Shown: piece by piece, positions 46,506 to 55,797 of the stretch
Layout of the letters: each line of letters begins with the position of its first letter
Position numbering within the stretch: the stretch's first letter is position 1
Notes under the pieces: model-generated
Seen by the model: only the letters and a program-made list of their open reading frames with translations
What the model was told of the DNA's origin: nothing
Database searches by the model: none
Source of the DNA: Belliella calami
GTDB lineage: Bacteria; Bacteroidota; Bacteroidia; Cytophagales; Cyclobacteriaceae
Length of the DNA: 64,000 bases
NCBI RefSeq assembly: GCF_022549695.1
Contig: NZ_JAKZGS010000002.1
Location: 124,001-188,000, forward strand
Direction: 5' to 3'
Position numbers and translations under genes: made by a program

Positions 46506-46555
46506 ATTTCCATTTAAAAACAACATTACAACGAAGACCTTTTATAAATAGTTTA

Positions 46556-46589
46556 CAAAAATACCTTTTTTGTTTGTATTACTCACAAA
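46556..46589 (-). promoter_or_regulatory. candidate promoter for the TetR-ABC-HlyD-TolC operon
   Basis: On the minus strand TATTTTTG (46563-46556) matches TAnnTTTG, with TTTG at 46589-46586 and a 22-nt spacer. The predicted start is about 45 bases before the TetR ATG. Confidence 0.4.
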
Positions 46590-46643
46590 AAAATATGAAG
46601 GGATAATTTCCTTAAAGTTAAGCTTAGGTTAACAATGTGGAAA

Positions 46644-46658
46644 TGTCGTATTACGACA
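46644..46658. promoter_or_regulatory. 15-bp palindrome, candidate TetR operator
   Basis: TGTCGTATTACGACA has perfect 7-base arms around one central T, the size and symmetry of TetR-family operators. It lies 60 bp before the TonB receptor start and about 140 bp before the TetR start. Confidence 0.5.
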
Positions 46659-46718
46659 ATTCAAGAGCTTTGAGGCTGCTTAGCTTTATTCATTGAAAAA
46701 CTTAACTACCCCCAAACA

Positions 46719-49700
46719 ATGAAAAAAATATTACTCTTGACATTGGTTAGTTTTCTGATCTTTTTATCAGGGACCCAAAAGCATGCATTAGCACAGAATG
46801 CTTCTGCATCAATTTATGGAATTGTACGGAATGCAACTGGTGAAACATTGCCAGGTGCCAATGTGATTGTAAAAAATGAATCCACAGGTTTCTCTACTGG
46901 AGCTGTAACCAATCTTGAAGGAAGATTCCAAATCAATCAGGTACCACTTGGTGGACCTTACACAATTGGAGCTTCATTCGTTGGTGAAGGAAACGTAGTC
47001 AAGCAAGGATACATGCTCAATCTAGGAGATCAAGTCAAAGTAGATTTTGATCTAAGGGATGGGGACAATCAGCTGGAAACAATCACAGTGACTGCTGCTG
47101 ATTATGCTCCAAACAGAGTATCTCCAATAGGTGGAGCTACAAGATTTGGGCTAAACGAAATCAAAAACCTTCCTACAAGCGGAAGAAGCTTTCAAGACTT
47201 GGCAAATTTGGCTCCTACTACCGCACCTGCTGGATCTTTAGCAATAGGTGGTACCAGAGAGAGCTCTACTTCCATCACACTTGATGGTGGCAACCAAAGG
47301 TTTATGATGAATGGTGGGTTGATTTCCCAATATACTGTTTCTATGGAAGCTATTCGTGAATATGAAATCACAACCAATGAATATAGTGTAAGGGAAGGTC
47401 GTCAAGGTGGTGGCGCTATCAATGTGGTAACAAAATCTGGTACCAATGAACTTGCTGGATCAGCGTTTTTCTACAACAGAAATCAAGCACTCACTGCAAG
47501 TGAAGACTATATCGGGAGGCCTATAAATGATTTCAACATTAACCAATACGGTTTTTCACTTGGTGGCCCTATCATCAAAGACAAATTGCATTTTTTTACA
47601 GCACTTGACTTCGAAGATAGAAGCGAACCGATTGCCATTATTGATGTCAGAGATGCTCAGACTGAAAGACTGGAACAAATCACTCAGCAAAATCTCGATA
47701 GATTTATCAATATTCTAGAAGAACAATATGGTCTTGATCTAAATAGACAACAAACAGGCTTGTTCAACAGAAAACCAACAAATAGAACCATCTTCGCAAA
47801 GCTGGACTGGCAGATCAACAAAATCCACAAGTTAACTTTCAGAAACAATATCTTCTGGGGAGGAAATGAATTTGTCGTTGGTGGTGACCAAACAGCACTT
47901 GCAGACTCAAAAGGAGATTTGGAAATCTTTGGACTAAATAGCCAACTGGCACTTCGTTCTACCTTTTCCCCAAAATTGACAAATGAACTCAAGGTTCAAT
48001 ACCTTCGAGCTCAGAGGAATTTTGTGGCAAGATCCTTTGCTCCAAGAGGTTTTGTTGGAATTGAGTCTTTTCAAGAAGATGGAACCAGACTCTTTAGACA
48101 ATTTCAATTTGGCGGAAATAGAATTGCACCAGAAGAGCAAGGAGAAAAGCAAATTCAATTGGTGAACACTACATATTTACAAACAGGGAAGGTTTTCTGG
48201 ACTTTTGGAACAGACAATTTAATTACATTTACCAATACCCTCAACACCAACGAACAAGGCGGTTTGTTCCAATTTGGAAGTTTGGATGACTTGGAAGCAA
48301 GGACACCATTTCAATACAGCAGATTGGTACCAAATAATCCTGATGGAAGATACACTCCAAAACTTCAACAAACTGCATTGGATCTTTCTGCATTTGCGCA
48401 AGCAGAATTGAATTTCACCAATAAGTTTAGTGGCTCTTTGGGAGTTAGATGGGATGCTACAGTTTTCATGACTACGCCAGCATACAATCCCTTGATAGAA
48501 GCAGAATTGGGAAGGCGAACTGATGTAGTAGCCAAAGATTACAACAATTTCCAACCTAGATTGGCCTTCACTTATGATTTCAATGAAGATCAGAAAAATG
48601 TCTTGAAATTCGGTTTTGGTGGATATTCTGCAAACATTGTACATTGGGCTCAATTGAGCAATATTTTACAAACAGGGACCCAACTTACCGATTTGCTACT
48701 TACCGGAGCTGCTGTACCTACACCTAATTTTCCAAACTACATTCAGGATCCTTCATCTGTGCCAGGTGTACCGGCAGGTGGTCAGGGAAGATCGCCATAT
48801 ATCAATTTGATTGGAGAAAATTTCGAAGCTCCTTACACTTGGAAAGGGAATGTAGCATACAGAAGATTCCTTACCAATGAGTTTTACTTTGGAGCCAATG
48901 CATATTTCGCAAGAACAGTAAATAACTACAGATATCAAGATTTGAACTTGAGAAATGAGTTTGCATTTAGACTTCAGAATGAAGGAAACAGAGGCGTTTA
49001 TGCAGACCCAAGTCAGATTACAAATGTTAATTTGACATCTCCTGGAGTAGTAGTGTACCCTATCAATCCTTCGGTGGTCAATGCAAATCCAAATTTGGGT
49101 AGAGTCTTGGAATTGAATGGTGATTCAGATATTTGGCAAAGGGGAATCATATTTGAATCAGGATACATTTTCCCTAAAGGAGGTTCCATCACAGGTTCAT
49201 TTACAATAAACAGAACAGAGGACAACAATTCATACAACTGCTGTATAGCCAGAACTTCTGTGACTACAGCAATTTTTGATGACCCAAGAGACCTTCAAAA
49301 CAACAGAGGTGGAGCAAACACAGATTTCAGACATAAAATTGTATTGTTTGGATCTTCTCCAACATTTAAAAACATGACTATCTCTGCAAGATATGTTGGT
49401 CAGTCTGGGACACCTTGGTCTCCATTAGTTTTTGGTGATATCGTTGGAGATGGTGCAGGCCTTCTGATCAACACCAACAAAAGGGCATTTATCTTCAATC
49501 CTGAAACCATCAGGAATACGCCAAACTTAACTCCATTTGAGACATTGATTGCTGATGGAATGGATGTCGTGTTGAGCAACCCTGACAATATTGCCCGGGA
49601 ATTATTGATAGACAATCTGGGTGAAGTAGCTCCGAGAAACGAAATTTACAATCCATTCTGGCACAATGTCGATGTTAGATTCACTTATAGACTTGACAAT

Positions 49701-49964
49701 AATGTAATCCCTGGACTTGGCAAAAGCAATGTTGAATTCATTGCAGAGGTATTCAATTTCACCAATTTGCTGAACAGTGATTGGGGTGGTGCTTCTACTG
49801 TACCAGGCAGCAACCAAATCCTGCTACAGTCGCTAGGTTTGGATCCGATAGCTACCGCTCAAGGAAGACCTCAGTACGCTTACAGAGTCAACCCTACCTT
49901 TGGTGAAACGGTAAAAGCTAATGCTCCATATCAAGTACAGTTGGGTTTGAGATACACATTCTAA
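46719..49964 (+). CDS. TonB-dependent receptor with carboxypeptidase-like regulatory N-domain (Oar-like)
   Basis: A 1081-residue outer-membrane receptor. The signal peptide ends near HALAQN. A CarboxypepD_reg-like domain (SIYGIVRNATGETLPGANVIV, about residues 30-115) precedes the plug (SGRSFQDLANLAPTTAPAG) and a 22-strand-type barrel ending in YQVQLGLRYTF. It has no SusD partner downstream; a terminator follows at once. Such Oar-like receptors import large or unknown compounds using TonB energy. It is divergent from the export operon. Confidence 0.92.
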   Translation: MKKILLLTLVSFLIFLSGTQKHALAQNASASIYGIVRNATGETLPGANVIVKNESTGFSTGAVTNLEGRFQINQVPLGGPYTIGASFVGEGNVVKQGYMLNLGDQVKVDFDLRDGDNQLETITVTAADYAPNRVSPIGGATRFGLNEIKNLPTSGRSFQDLANLAPTTAPAGSLAIGGTRESSTSITLDGGNQRFMMNGGLISQYTVSMEAIREYEITTNEYSVREGRQGGGAINVVTKSGTNELAGSAFFYNRNQALTASEDYIGRPINDFNINQYGFSLGGPIIKDKLHFFTALDFEDRSEPIAIIDVRDAQTERLEQITQQNLDRFINILEEQYGLDLNRQQTGLFNRKPTNRTIFAKLDWQINKIHKLTFRNNIFWGGNEFVVGGDQTALADSKGDLEIFGLNSQLALRSTFSPKLTNELKVQYLRAQRNFVARSFAPRGFVGIESFQEDGTRLFRQFQFGGNRIAPEEQGEKQIQLVNTTYLQTGKVFWTFGTDNLITFTNTLNTNEQGGLFQFGSLDDLEARTPFQYSRLVPNNPDGRYTPKLQQTALDLSAFAQAELNFTNKFSGSLGVRWDATVFMTTPAYNPLIEAELGRRTDVVAKDYNNFQPRLAFTYDFNEDQKNVLKFGFGGYSANIVHWAQLSNILQTGTQLTDLLLTGAAVPTPNFPNYIQDPSSVPGVPAGGQGRSPYINLIGENFEAPYTWKGNVAYRRFLTNEFYFGANAYFARTVNNYRYQDLNLRNEFAFRLQNEGNRGVYADPSQITNVNLTSPGVVVYPINPSVVNANPNLGRVLELNGDSDIWQRGIIFESGYIFPKGGSITGSFTINRTEDNNSYNCCIARTSVTTAIFDDPRDLQNNRGGANTDFRHKIVLFGSSPTFKNMTISARYVGQSGTPWSPLVFGDIVGDGAGLLINTNKRAFIFNPETIRNTPNLTPFETLIADGMDVVLSNPDNIARELLIDNLGEVAPRNEIYNPFWHNVDVRFTYRLDNNVIPGLGKSNVEFIAEVFNFTNLLNSDWGGASTVPGSNQILLQSLGLDPIATAQGRPQYAYRVNPTFGETVKANAPYQVQLGLRYTF

Positions 49965-49984
49965 TTTCATCTGCTTTATAACTT

Positions 49985-50016
49985 AAAAAGACCTGTGAGA
50001 TTTTGCAGGTCTTTTT
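49985..50016 (+). terminator. terminator after the TonB receptor
   Basis: An 11-bp stem (AAAAAGACCTG with CAGGTCTTTTT), a 10-nt loop and a T-run, 20 bp past the stop. Confidence 0.88.
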
Positions 50017-50096
50017 TTTCTAAAATTAAATAAAATCATATCTGGGTAACTTTGAAGTAATATTTGAATCCTAATTTCGGGAATTCACCCACGTAT

Positions 50097-50774
50097 ATGC
50101 CAGAGAAACTGAAAGTACACCTAATTACAGACTCAATCAAAGAATGTGGTATCGAAATCAACCAAATTCATCTAAATCCTGAAAAAGAAATCAATGAAGG
50201 CCTAGTATATGTACAAGAAGGAATAGCCAAAATATATGGAATCAATGAAAAAGGACTAAAAATAAACACAGACCTTATACTCCAAGGAGAAATATTTCTG
50301 GTACAAAAAGGAAACTATCAATCACGGGACAATTTCTACCTTGAAGGTCTCAAATATTCCAAAATATTTTTTCTCCCATTGGATCACCTTTCTTCTATTC
50401 AAAAAGAATTTCTTCCCGAGATTCAAATGAAATTTTACAATGAAAGGCTCAAAAGGATACATCAACAAAAAGTAAGAAACTATGATTTAGAACTTCTAGA
50501 GAGGGTGTTTTACTTACTATTTGATTTTTGTTTGATATTTGGGAAAGCTTCTGATGCTTATTATTCAATGCCCAATTTTTTTACCCATGATGAGTTGTCA
50601 AATATCTTGAGAAATTGTAGGCAAAATATCACAGCTTGCCTAAATAAGCTCAAACGTGATGGAATCATTCAGTATAATAGAAAAGAAATAAAGATTGAAA
50701 AAACTATCTTTGAAGAAAAGAAAGTAAAATACCTAAGTGGTCTCAAGAAAAACAAAGAAACAGTACAATGCTAA
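50097..50774 (+). CDS. Crp/Fnr-family transcriptional regulator
   Basis: A 225-residue protein. The N-terminal half has a cyclic-nucleotide-domain-like beta roll (EGLVYVQEGIAKIYGIN, LILQGEIFLV) without the usual ligand-binding R-x-S block. The C-terminal half has the Crp winged helix: FTHDELSNILRNCRQNITACLNKLKRDG with a recognition helix. I took ATG 50097 (MPEKLKVHLITDSIKE); the frame is open back to 50064. It overlaps the hydrolase start by 7 bp, so it probably regulates or is co-expressed with it. Confidence 0.83.
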   Translation: MPEKLKVHLITDSIKECGIEINQIHLNPEKEINEGLVYVQEGIAKIYGINEKGLKINTDLILQGEIFLVQKGNYQSRDNFYLEGLKYSKIFFLPLDHLSSIQKEFLPEIQMKFYNERLKRIHQQKVRNYDLELLERVFYLLFDFCLIFGKASDAYYSMPNFFTHDELSNILRNCRQNITACLNKLKRDGIIQYNRKEIKIEKTIFEEKKVKYLSGLKKNKETVQC

Positions 50775-51793
50775 AAAGAATACTCCCGATTATCATGGCC
50801 ATAGCTATAGTTTTGGTTGTTTTTTATATGCTTGGCCCCAAGGCCTCAGTTCAAAACCTAGCCGGTAAATACCCAGAGGTCCCTACAAACCTTATAGATT
50901 TGGAAAACTTTGTAATCCAAAAAGAAGACACTGTCAAAGGTCTGAAACCGGGAAATGAAGCAAAAATCATTTGGGCAGACCCTTTGAACAAAGAAAAGAC
51001 TCCTTACAGCATTGTGTACATCCATGGTTTTGGTGCAAGTGAAATGGAAGGAAACCCTGTCAACCGCATGCTGGCAGAGCACTTTAGTGCAAATCTCTAC
51101 CTTGCAAGGCTTCCTGAACATGGAATCAAAAGAGAAGATGCTATGAAACATATGTCGGCACAAAAACTTATGGATGCTGCAAGAGAAGCATTTATGATTG
51201 GGAAAAATCTAGGCGATAGCGTCATTGTAGTAGGCACCTCTATGGGTGGAGCATTGATACTCAATCTGGCTTCCGAAAGACCTGACATCAAAGCGGTCGT
51301 TCTCTACTCACCTGCTGTAGCGGTACATGGAGATCGGTTGGACCAATTTTTCGAACCTTGGAGTAAATACATTGCTGAAAACATTAAATTCAAAAACGGA
51401 ATGAATCCAAATCCTCGAACAGGCGATAAAGCTAAATACTGGTCAGAGGCCTATCATGTCAATAGCTACGAAAGCTTAGCTATCTTATTGAAAAGTACGA
51501 TGAACGATACGACTTTTGCAAAAATCAAGCAGCCACTATTTTTGGGATATTATTATAAAAATGAAAAAGAGCAGGATTTTGTAGTTTCCGTTCCAAGGAT
51601 GCAAGAGATGTTTGATCAATTGGGTACCTCGGAGTCATTAAAAATCAAAGAAGCCTTTCCCGAATCAGCTGACCATGTGATAGCATCTGATATCACTTCA
51701 AAAGATTGGCAAGGTGTTTTGAAAAGTACGATAGACTTTTTGGAAAATGTAGCAAAAGTGAAAAAACAGGAATTAGTGATGGAGGAAAATTGA
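50768..51793 (+). CDS. alpha/beta hydrolase, membrane-anchored
   Basis: A 341-residue hydrolase. An N-terminal transmembrane anchor (ILPIIMAIAIVLVVFYM) places the enzyme outside the cytoplasm. The oxyanion region IVYIHGFGAS, the nucleophile elbow VVGTSMGGAL and the late histidine in ADHVIASD complete the esterase/lipase layout. The substrate is unknown. It is coupled to the Crp-like gene by a 7-bp overlap. Confidence 0.88.
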   Translation: MLKRILPIIMAIAIVLVVFYMLGPKASVQNLAGKYPEVPTNLIDLENFVIQKEDTVKGLKPGNEAKIIWADPLNKEKTPYSIVYIHGFGASEMEGNPVNRMLAEHFSANLYLARLPEHGIKREDAMKHMSAQKLMDAAREAFMIGKNLGDSVIVVGTSMGGALILNLASERPDIKAVVLYSPAVAVHGDRLDQFFEPWSKYIAENIKFKNGMNPNPRTGDKAKYWSEAYHVNSYESLAILLKSTMNDTTFAKIKQPLFLGYYYKNEKEQDFVVSVPRMQEMFDQLGTSESLKIKEAFPESADHVIASDITSKDWQGVLKSTIDFLENVAKVKKQELVMEEN

Positions 51794-51898
51794 GAATTGA
51801 TGTTTCAGAGGATTCTTACAAAAAGAACTCTAAGGAGCAGAGATACGCTATGTTGGATTTTTGAAGTGATGTTTTTAAAGTGAGAAGAAACTGTCATG

Positions 51899-52030
51899 TA
51901 TTAACCCCAATGGGGTTAAAATTTAAATAGCCCCGGGTCGCAACCCGGGGATTAATGATGACACAGGAGACAACAACCCCGAAGTGGCCTGCCTGGCGTC
52001 AGACAGGGTTGAACTTCTTTAATCAATAGA
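51899..52030 (+). repeat. palindromic repeats (CCCCAATGGGG and CCCCGGGTCGCAACCCGGGG)
   Basis: Two strong hairpins, AACCCCAATGGGGTT and CCCCGGGTCGCAACCCGGGG, are followed by a weaker AACCCCGAAG...AGACAGGGTT region. They occupy the 464-bp gap before pfkA. The rest, to 52257, includes TTGACACTTTTTTTATACTT, which recurs at about 27962, and pyrimidine-rich sequence with no gene seen. Confidence 0.72.
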
Positions 52031-52257
52031 AAATTCTTGACACTTTTTTTATACTTAACCTCTCGTTTTATAGGCAAGTCATTTAGACCAAAGGAGCCTG
52101 CCCCGTAGAATTACGGGGAGAAATCTCATACTGAATTTCACACTCCAACTTCAATTTTAACTTTCCAGTTTCAAATAGGGACGAGACCTCTCTCCCGAAT
52201 GCTTTCGGGATCGAGGTGACTTAGTTGTCGCACATCTCCCCTCTTCCTTCTCTCCTA

Positions 52258-53349
52258 TCAATCACCAAAAGACATACCCATTGCTTTTGCTCCTTGAACT
52301 AAGAAACCTTCTTTATCTACAAAATTGTAATCTTTGACTGCTTCTTCAAGGCTGACAGAACAGTAATTGTTGTTCTTAAATGATACCATTTCACCAAATT
52401 TTTCATTCTGAACTAATTCAAAAGCCTTAACTCCAAACATGGTGGCCAAAACTCGATCGTAACTTACCGGTGTCCCCCCTCTTTGGATATGCCCTAAGAC
52501 GGTTTCTCTTATTTCTGGTTTACATCCCGCAGCTTTGAGTTCTGCGGAAAGTTGGAAAGCAACACCGCCCAATCTGAGGTGTTCTGAAACCATCTCTCTT
52601 TCTGATCCGATTACTTTACCATCTTTTGCCTTTGCTCCTTCAGCAATTACAATATTGACAAAACCACGTCCCTTTTCGTATCTACTTTCTATTTTTTCTT
52701 TGACTTTTTCTATGTCATAAGGAATTTCGGGAATTAAGCAAATCTCTGCTCCTCCAGCTATTGCCGTATGAAGTGCAATCCAACCAGCATCACGACCCAT
52801 TACCTCCATGATCATTACACGATGGTGGCTTTCCGCTGTAGTAACTAATTTGTCAAAACTGTCGGTAGCTATTTGAACGGCTGTCTGAAAACCGAAAGTA
52901 GTATCGGTAGCTGATAAATCATTGTCAATTGTTTTAGGAACACCAATTATTGGGACACCCAAATCAAATAAGGCTTTGGATATTTTTTGGGAACCATCAC
53001 CTCCTATATTGATAACTGCATCAAATCCAAGTGATTTGATCTTCTTTGCTAATGTATCTGTTCTATCTTCAAAAACTATATTTCCATTTTCATCTTGAAC
53101 TGGAAACTGAAGTGGATTTCCTTTATTGGTTGTTTTCAAAATGGTACCACCTTTTACGTGGATTCCTCCGACTTTTGATTTTGTCAACTTCACAATGTGG
53201 GTAGGTTCTGCCATTACACCATTAAATGCCTCAATACTTCCATAAATTTCCCATTCTTTGGTTTTTTTGGCAGCTTTAAAAATCCCTCTAATCACAGCAT
53301 TCAATCCTGGGCAATCTCCTCCTCCTGTACAAACTAGCAATTTTTTCAT
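52258..53349 (-). CDS. pfkA: 6-phosphofructokinase, ATP-type with mixed motif
   Basis: Pfk phosphorylates fructose 6-phosphate to the 1,6-bisphosphate, the committed step of glycolysis. The 363-residue sequence contains GGGDCPGLNAVIRG, GGDGSQ, PKTIDNDLSATDTTFGF with catalytic Asp142, and MGRDAGWIALH. At the E. coli 104 position it has Gly119, which favours ATP over pyrophosphate. At the 124 position it has Lys139, usually seen in PPi enzymes; this Gly/Lys pair marks the group III ATP-PFK class. It is probably monocistronic. Confidence 0.94.
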   Translation of the reverse strand: MKKLLVCTGGGDCPGLNAVIRGIFKAAKKTKEWEIYGSIEAFNGVMAEPTHIVKLTKSKVGGIHVKGGTILKTTNKGNPLQFPVQDENGNIVFEDRTDTLAKKIKSLGFDAVINIGGDGSQKISKALFDLGVPIIGVPKTIDNDLSATDTTFGFQTAVQIATDSFDKLVTTAESHHRVMIMEVMGRDAGWIALHTAIAGGAEICLIPEIPYDIEKVKEKIESRYEKGRGFVNIVIAEGAKAKDGKVIGSEREMVSEHLRLGGVAFQLSAELKAAGCKPEIRETVLGHIQRGGTPVSYDRVLATMFGVKAFELVQNEKFGEMVSFKNNNYCSVSLEEAVKDYNFVDKEGFLVQGAKAMGMSFGD

Positions 53350-53442
53350 CTTTTTAAATTTAATATCTTCCGATCAAACAATTATTTCTTTCTTATAAAG
53401 ATAGCTTAGATATATTTGTTTACTTACGATCAAAATTAATTT

Positions 53443-55548
53443 ATGATGAAGAAAAATTTACTTTTATTCAAATTCTGCCTTTTGATGGTTTTATCTATCA
53501 ACCTCCAGGGACAACAATTAGACGGCTTCCAAAAATCTTCTTCCGATAAGCAACTGGCAACGGAAAAGGAGTTTTTGGAAAAGGTCGACTTTTCGAAGTT
53601 CAAAAAGCACCTTACAGCCATCACATCTGATCCACATCCAGCAGGTTCGGAAGCAAATGAAAAAGTAAAAGACTATTTGGTCAAAACGATGCAGGCTGCC
53701 GGCTGGGATGTTCAAGTACATCCCTATGATGTTTATCTTTCTAAGGAGCCTGGAGAATCGCTGGTAGAGATAGTTAGGCCAATGAGGAAACCATTGAACC
53801 AACAGGAATATATTCTAGAGGATGATCCTTATTCTGCCCATCCGGATCTTTGGAAGGGATGGAATGCATTCTCAGGAAGCGGGGATGTGACAGCAGAAGT
53901 TGTTTACGCAAATTATGGTACAAAAGCTGATTTTGAAAAATTGAAATCATTGGGGATTGACATCAAAGGAAAGATTGTACTTGCAAGATATGGAGGGAAT
54001 TTCCGTGGATTCAAAGCCAAATTTGCTGAAGAAAATGGTGCTGCAGGATTATTGATATTTACTGACCCAGGAGATTCTGGCTATATGCGCGGTTTGACCT
54101 ACCCAGATGGGATTTTTTACAATGAATCTTCCATTCAAAGAGGATCATTACTGACAGTGGACTGGACAGGAGACGCATTGACTCCTTTCGAGCCAGCCTT
54201 GCCTTTGGATGGGAAAAAGAAGGTAAAAAGACTGGAAGAAAGTGAGGTTGGCTTACATACAATTCCAGTTACATCGCTTCCTTATGGATCTGTTAAGGAA
54301 ATCATTGAGTTGATGCAAGGATCTCCCGTTCCTACTGGATGGCAAGGTGGCTTGCCATTTACTTATAGATTGGAAGGTGGAAAAGATCTTAAGGTCCGAC
54401 TAAAAGTAGATCAAAAAAGAGAGTTCGTTAGGGCCAACAATGTCGTAGGAACTCTAAAAGGATCAGAGACGCCAGACGAATGGATTATTCTTGGATGCCA
54501 TTTTGATGCTTGGAGTTTCGGTTCAACAGACCCAAATAGTGGCACTGCCATGCTTTTGAGCTTGAGTGAAACTTTAGGCCAATTAGCCAAAGATGGAAAA
54601 AGTCCAAAAAGGTCAATCTTGATAGCGCATTGGGATGCTGAAGAGCATGGGGTAATTGGATCTACGGAATGGGTGGAGCAATTCAGAGATGAATTGGGAG
54701 CAAAGGCAGTTGCATATATCAACTTAGATGCGGCAGTATCCGGTAGGAATTTTGGTGCTTCATCCTCTCCTACTTTAAAGAAAATCATCATGGAATCTGC
54801 CAAAGCTGTTGTATTTCCTGATTCAGCCAAGTCTGTTTTTGAAGTATGGGCAAAAAATCAACCTGAACCAACTATAGGCAATCTTGGTGGTGGCTCAGAC
54901 CATATTGCCTTCTATATGCATGCAGGAATTCCATCTTTGAGCGGAGGTGCTAGCGGTCCGACTTTGTACCACACCAATTATGACAACCTACATTTCTACG
55001 AAAAATTTGCAGACCCTACTTTCAAAATGGGAGGAGCAGTAGAGCAGTTAGTAGGAGTTATGAGTTTAAGATTAGCAAATGCCGAAATCATCCCCTATCA
55101 CAACAGTCGATATGCACAGGATTTGGAGATACATTTTGAGAATGCAACAAAAAAAGTGAAAGCATATGATAAGGATTTTGAAAGCTTCACCAAAGTAACA
55201 GAAGCCATCAGCGAACTGAAGTTGAGTGCCAATAGCTTGGATGAAAAAATTGCAAATTCATTGGCAAATGGAAGTTTTGAGAAGAAAAAATTGAAAGAAA
55301 TAAACAAGGCTTTGATCAGTATGGAGAAGAGCTTTATTGATACTAAAGGTATGTATTTTGGATCTTGGTACAGATCACTTTATGCTGCAAACGATCCATT
55401 CAGTGGCTATGCATCTTGGATATTGCCAGGAATTGAATATGAAATCGAACTTAAATCTTCGGATAGACTTCAAGAATGGGACGAGCGATACAGTACTGCA
55501 ATCTTGGATTTGAAAAGGAATATGGATGAATTGATTGGAAAATTGTAA
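53443..55548 (+). CDS. M28 metallopeptidase (glutamate carboxypeptidase II/PSMA-like)
   Basis: A 701-residue secreted peptidase. A signal peptide (residues 1-23) is followed by a protease-associated domain (about 140-330) and the M28 core. Zinc ligands are His353 in GCHFDAW, Asp363 in DPNSG, Glu401 after catalytic Glu400 in DAEEHG, Asp429 in NLDAA, and a histidine in YHTNYDN. The C-terminal 130 residues resemble the transferrin-receptor-like dimerisation domain. The fold order matches GCPII. Peptide or N-acyl amino acid substrates in the periplasm are likely. Confidence 0.93.
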   Translation: MMKKNLLLFKFCLLMVLSINLQGQQLDGFQKSSSDKQLATEKEFLEKVDFSKFKKHLTAITSDPHPAGSEANEKVKDYLVKTMQAAGWDVQVHPYDVYLSKEPGESLVEIVRPMRKPLNQQEYILEDDPYSAHPDLWKGWNAFSGSGDVTAEVVYANYGTKADFEKLKSLGIDIKGKIVLARYGGNFRGFKAKFAEENGAAGLLIFTDPGDSGYMRGLTYPDGIFYNESSIQRGSLLTVDWTGDALTPFEPALPLDGKKKVKRLEESEVGLHTIPVTSLPYGSVKEIIELMQGSPVPTGWQGGLPFTYRLEGGKDLKVRLKVDQKREFVRANNVVGTLKGSETPDEWIILGCHFDAWSFGSTDPNSGTAMLLSLSETLGQLAKDGKSPKRSILIAHWDAEEHGVIGSTEWVEQFRDELGAKAVAYINLDAAVSGRNFGASSSPTLKKIIMESAKAVVFPDSAKSVFEVWAKNQPEPTIGNLGGGSDHIAFYMHAGIPSLSGGASGPTLYHTNYDNLHFYEKFADPTFKMGGAVEQLVGVMSLRLANAEIIPYHNSRYAQDLEIHFENATKKVKAYDKDFESFTKVTEAISELKLSANSLDEKIANSLANGSFEKKKLKEINKALISMEKSFIDTKGMYFGSWYRSLYAANDPFSGYASWILPGIEYEIELKSSDRLQEWDERYSTAILDLKRNMDELIGKL

Positions 55549-55575
55549 TATTCTGAAATTGTAAAAATAAAAAAA

Positions 55576-55605
55576 GACCGACTTCAATAAGCTTGAAGGT
55601 CGGTC
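55576..55605. terminator. terminator between M28 and the alpha-2-macroglobulin gene
   Basis: GACCGAC pairs with GTCGGTC and inner TTCAA with TTGAA, with a single bulge. A-run and T-run flanks fit use from both strands. Confidence 0.78.
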
Positions 55606-55797
55606 CTTTTTATTATATAGAAACTAGAATCTTCGAAACCCATTTCTTTTGGCTGATGAAATATTTTCGATTTACCAAATTGATTAAATAGCTATATACA
55701 TCTTGATTTACCTGAAATACTCACTGCTAATGGAATCGAGACACTTGACAATAGACACATGCCATAACCGTTTTTCCAAATAAATGTAAATATTCAA

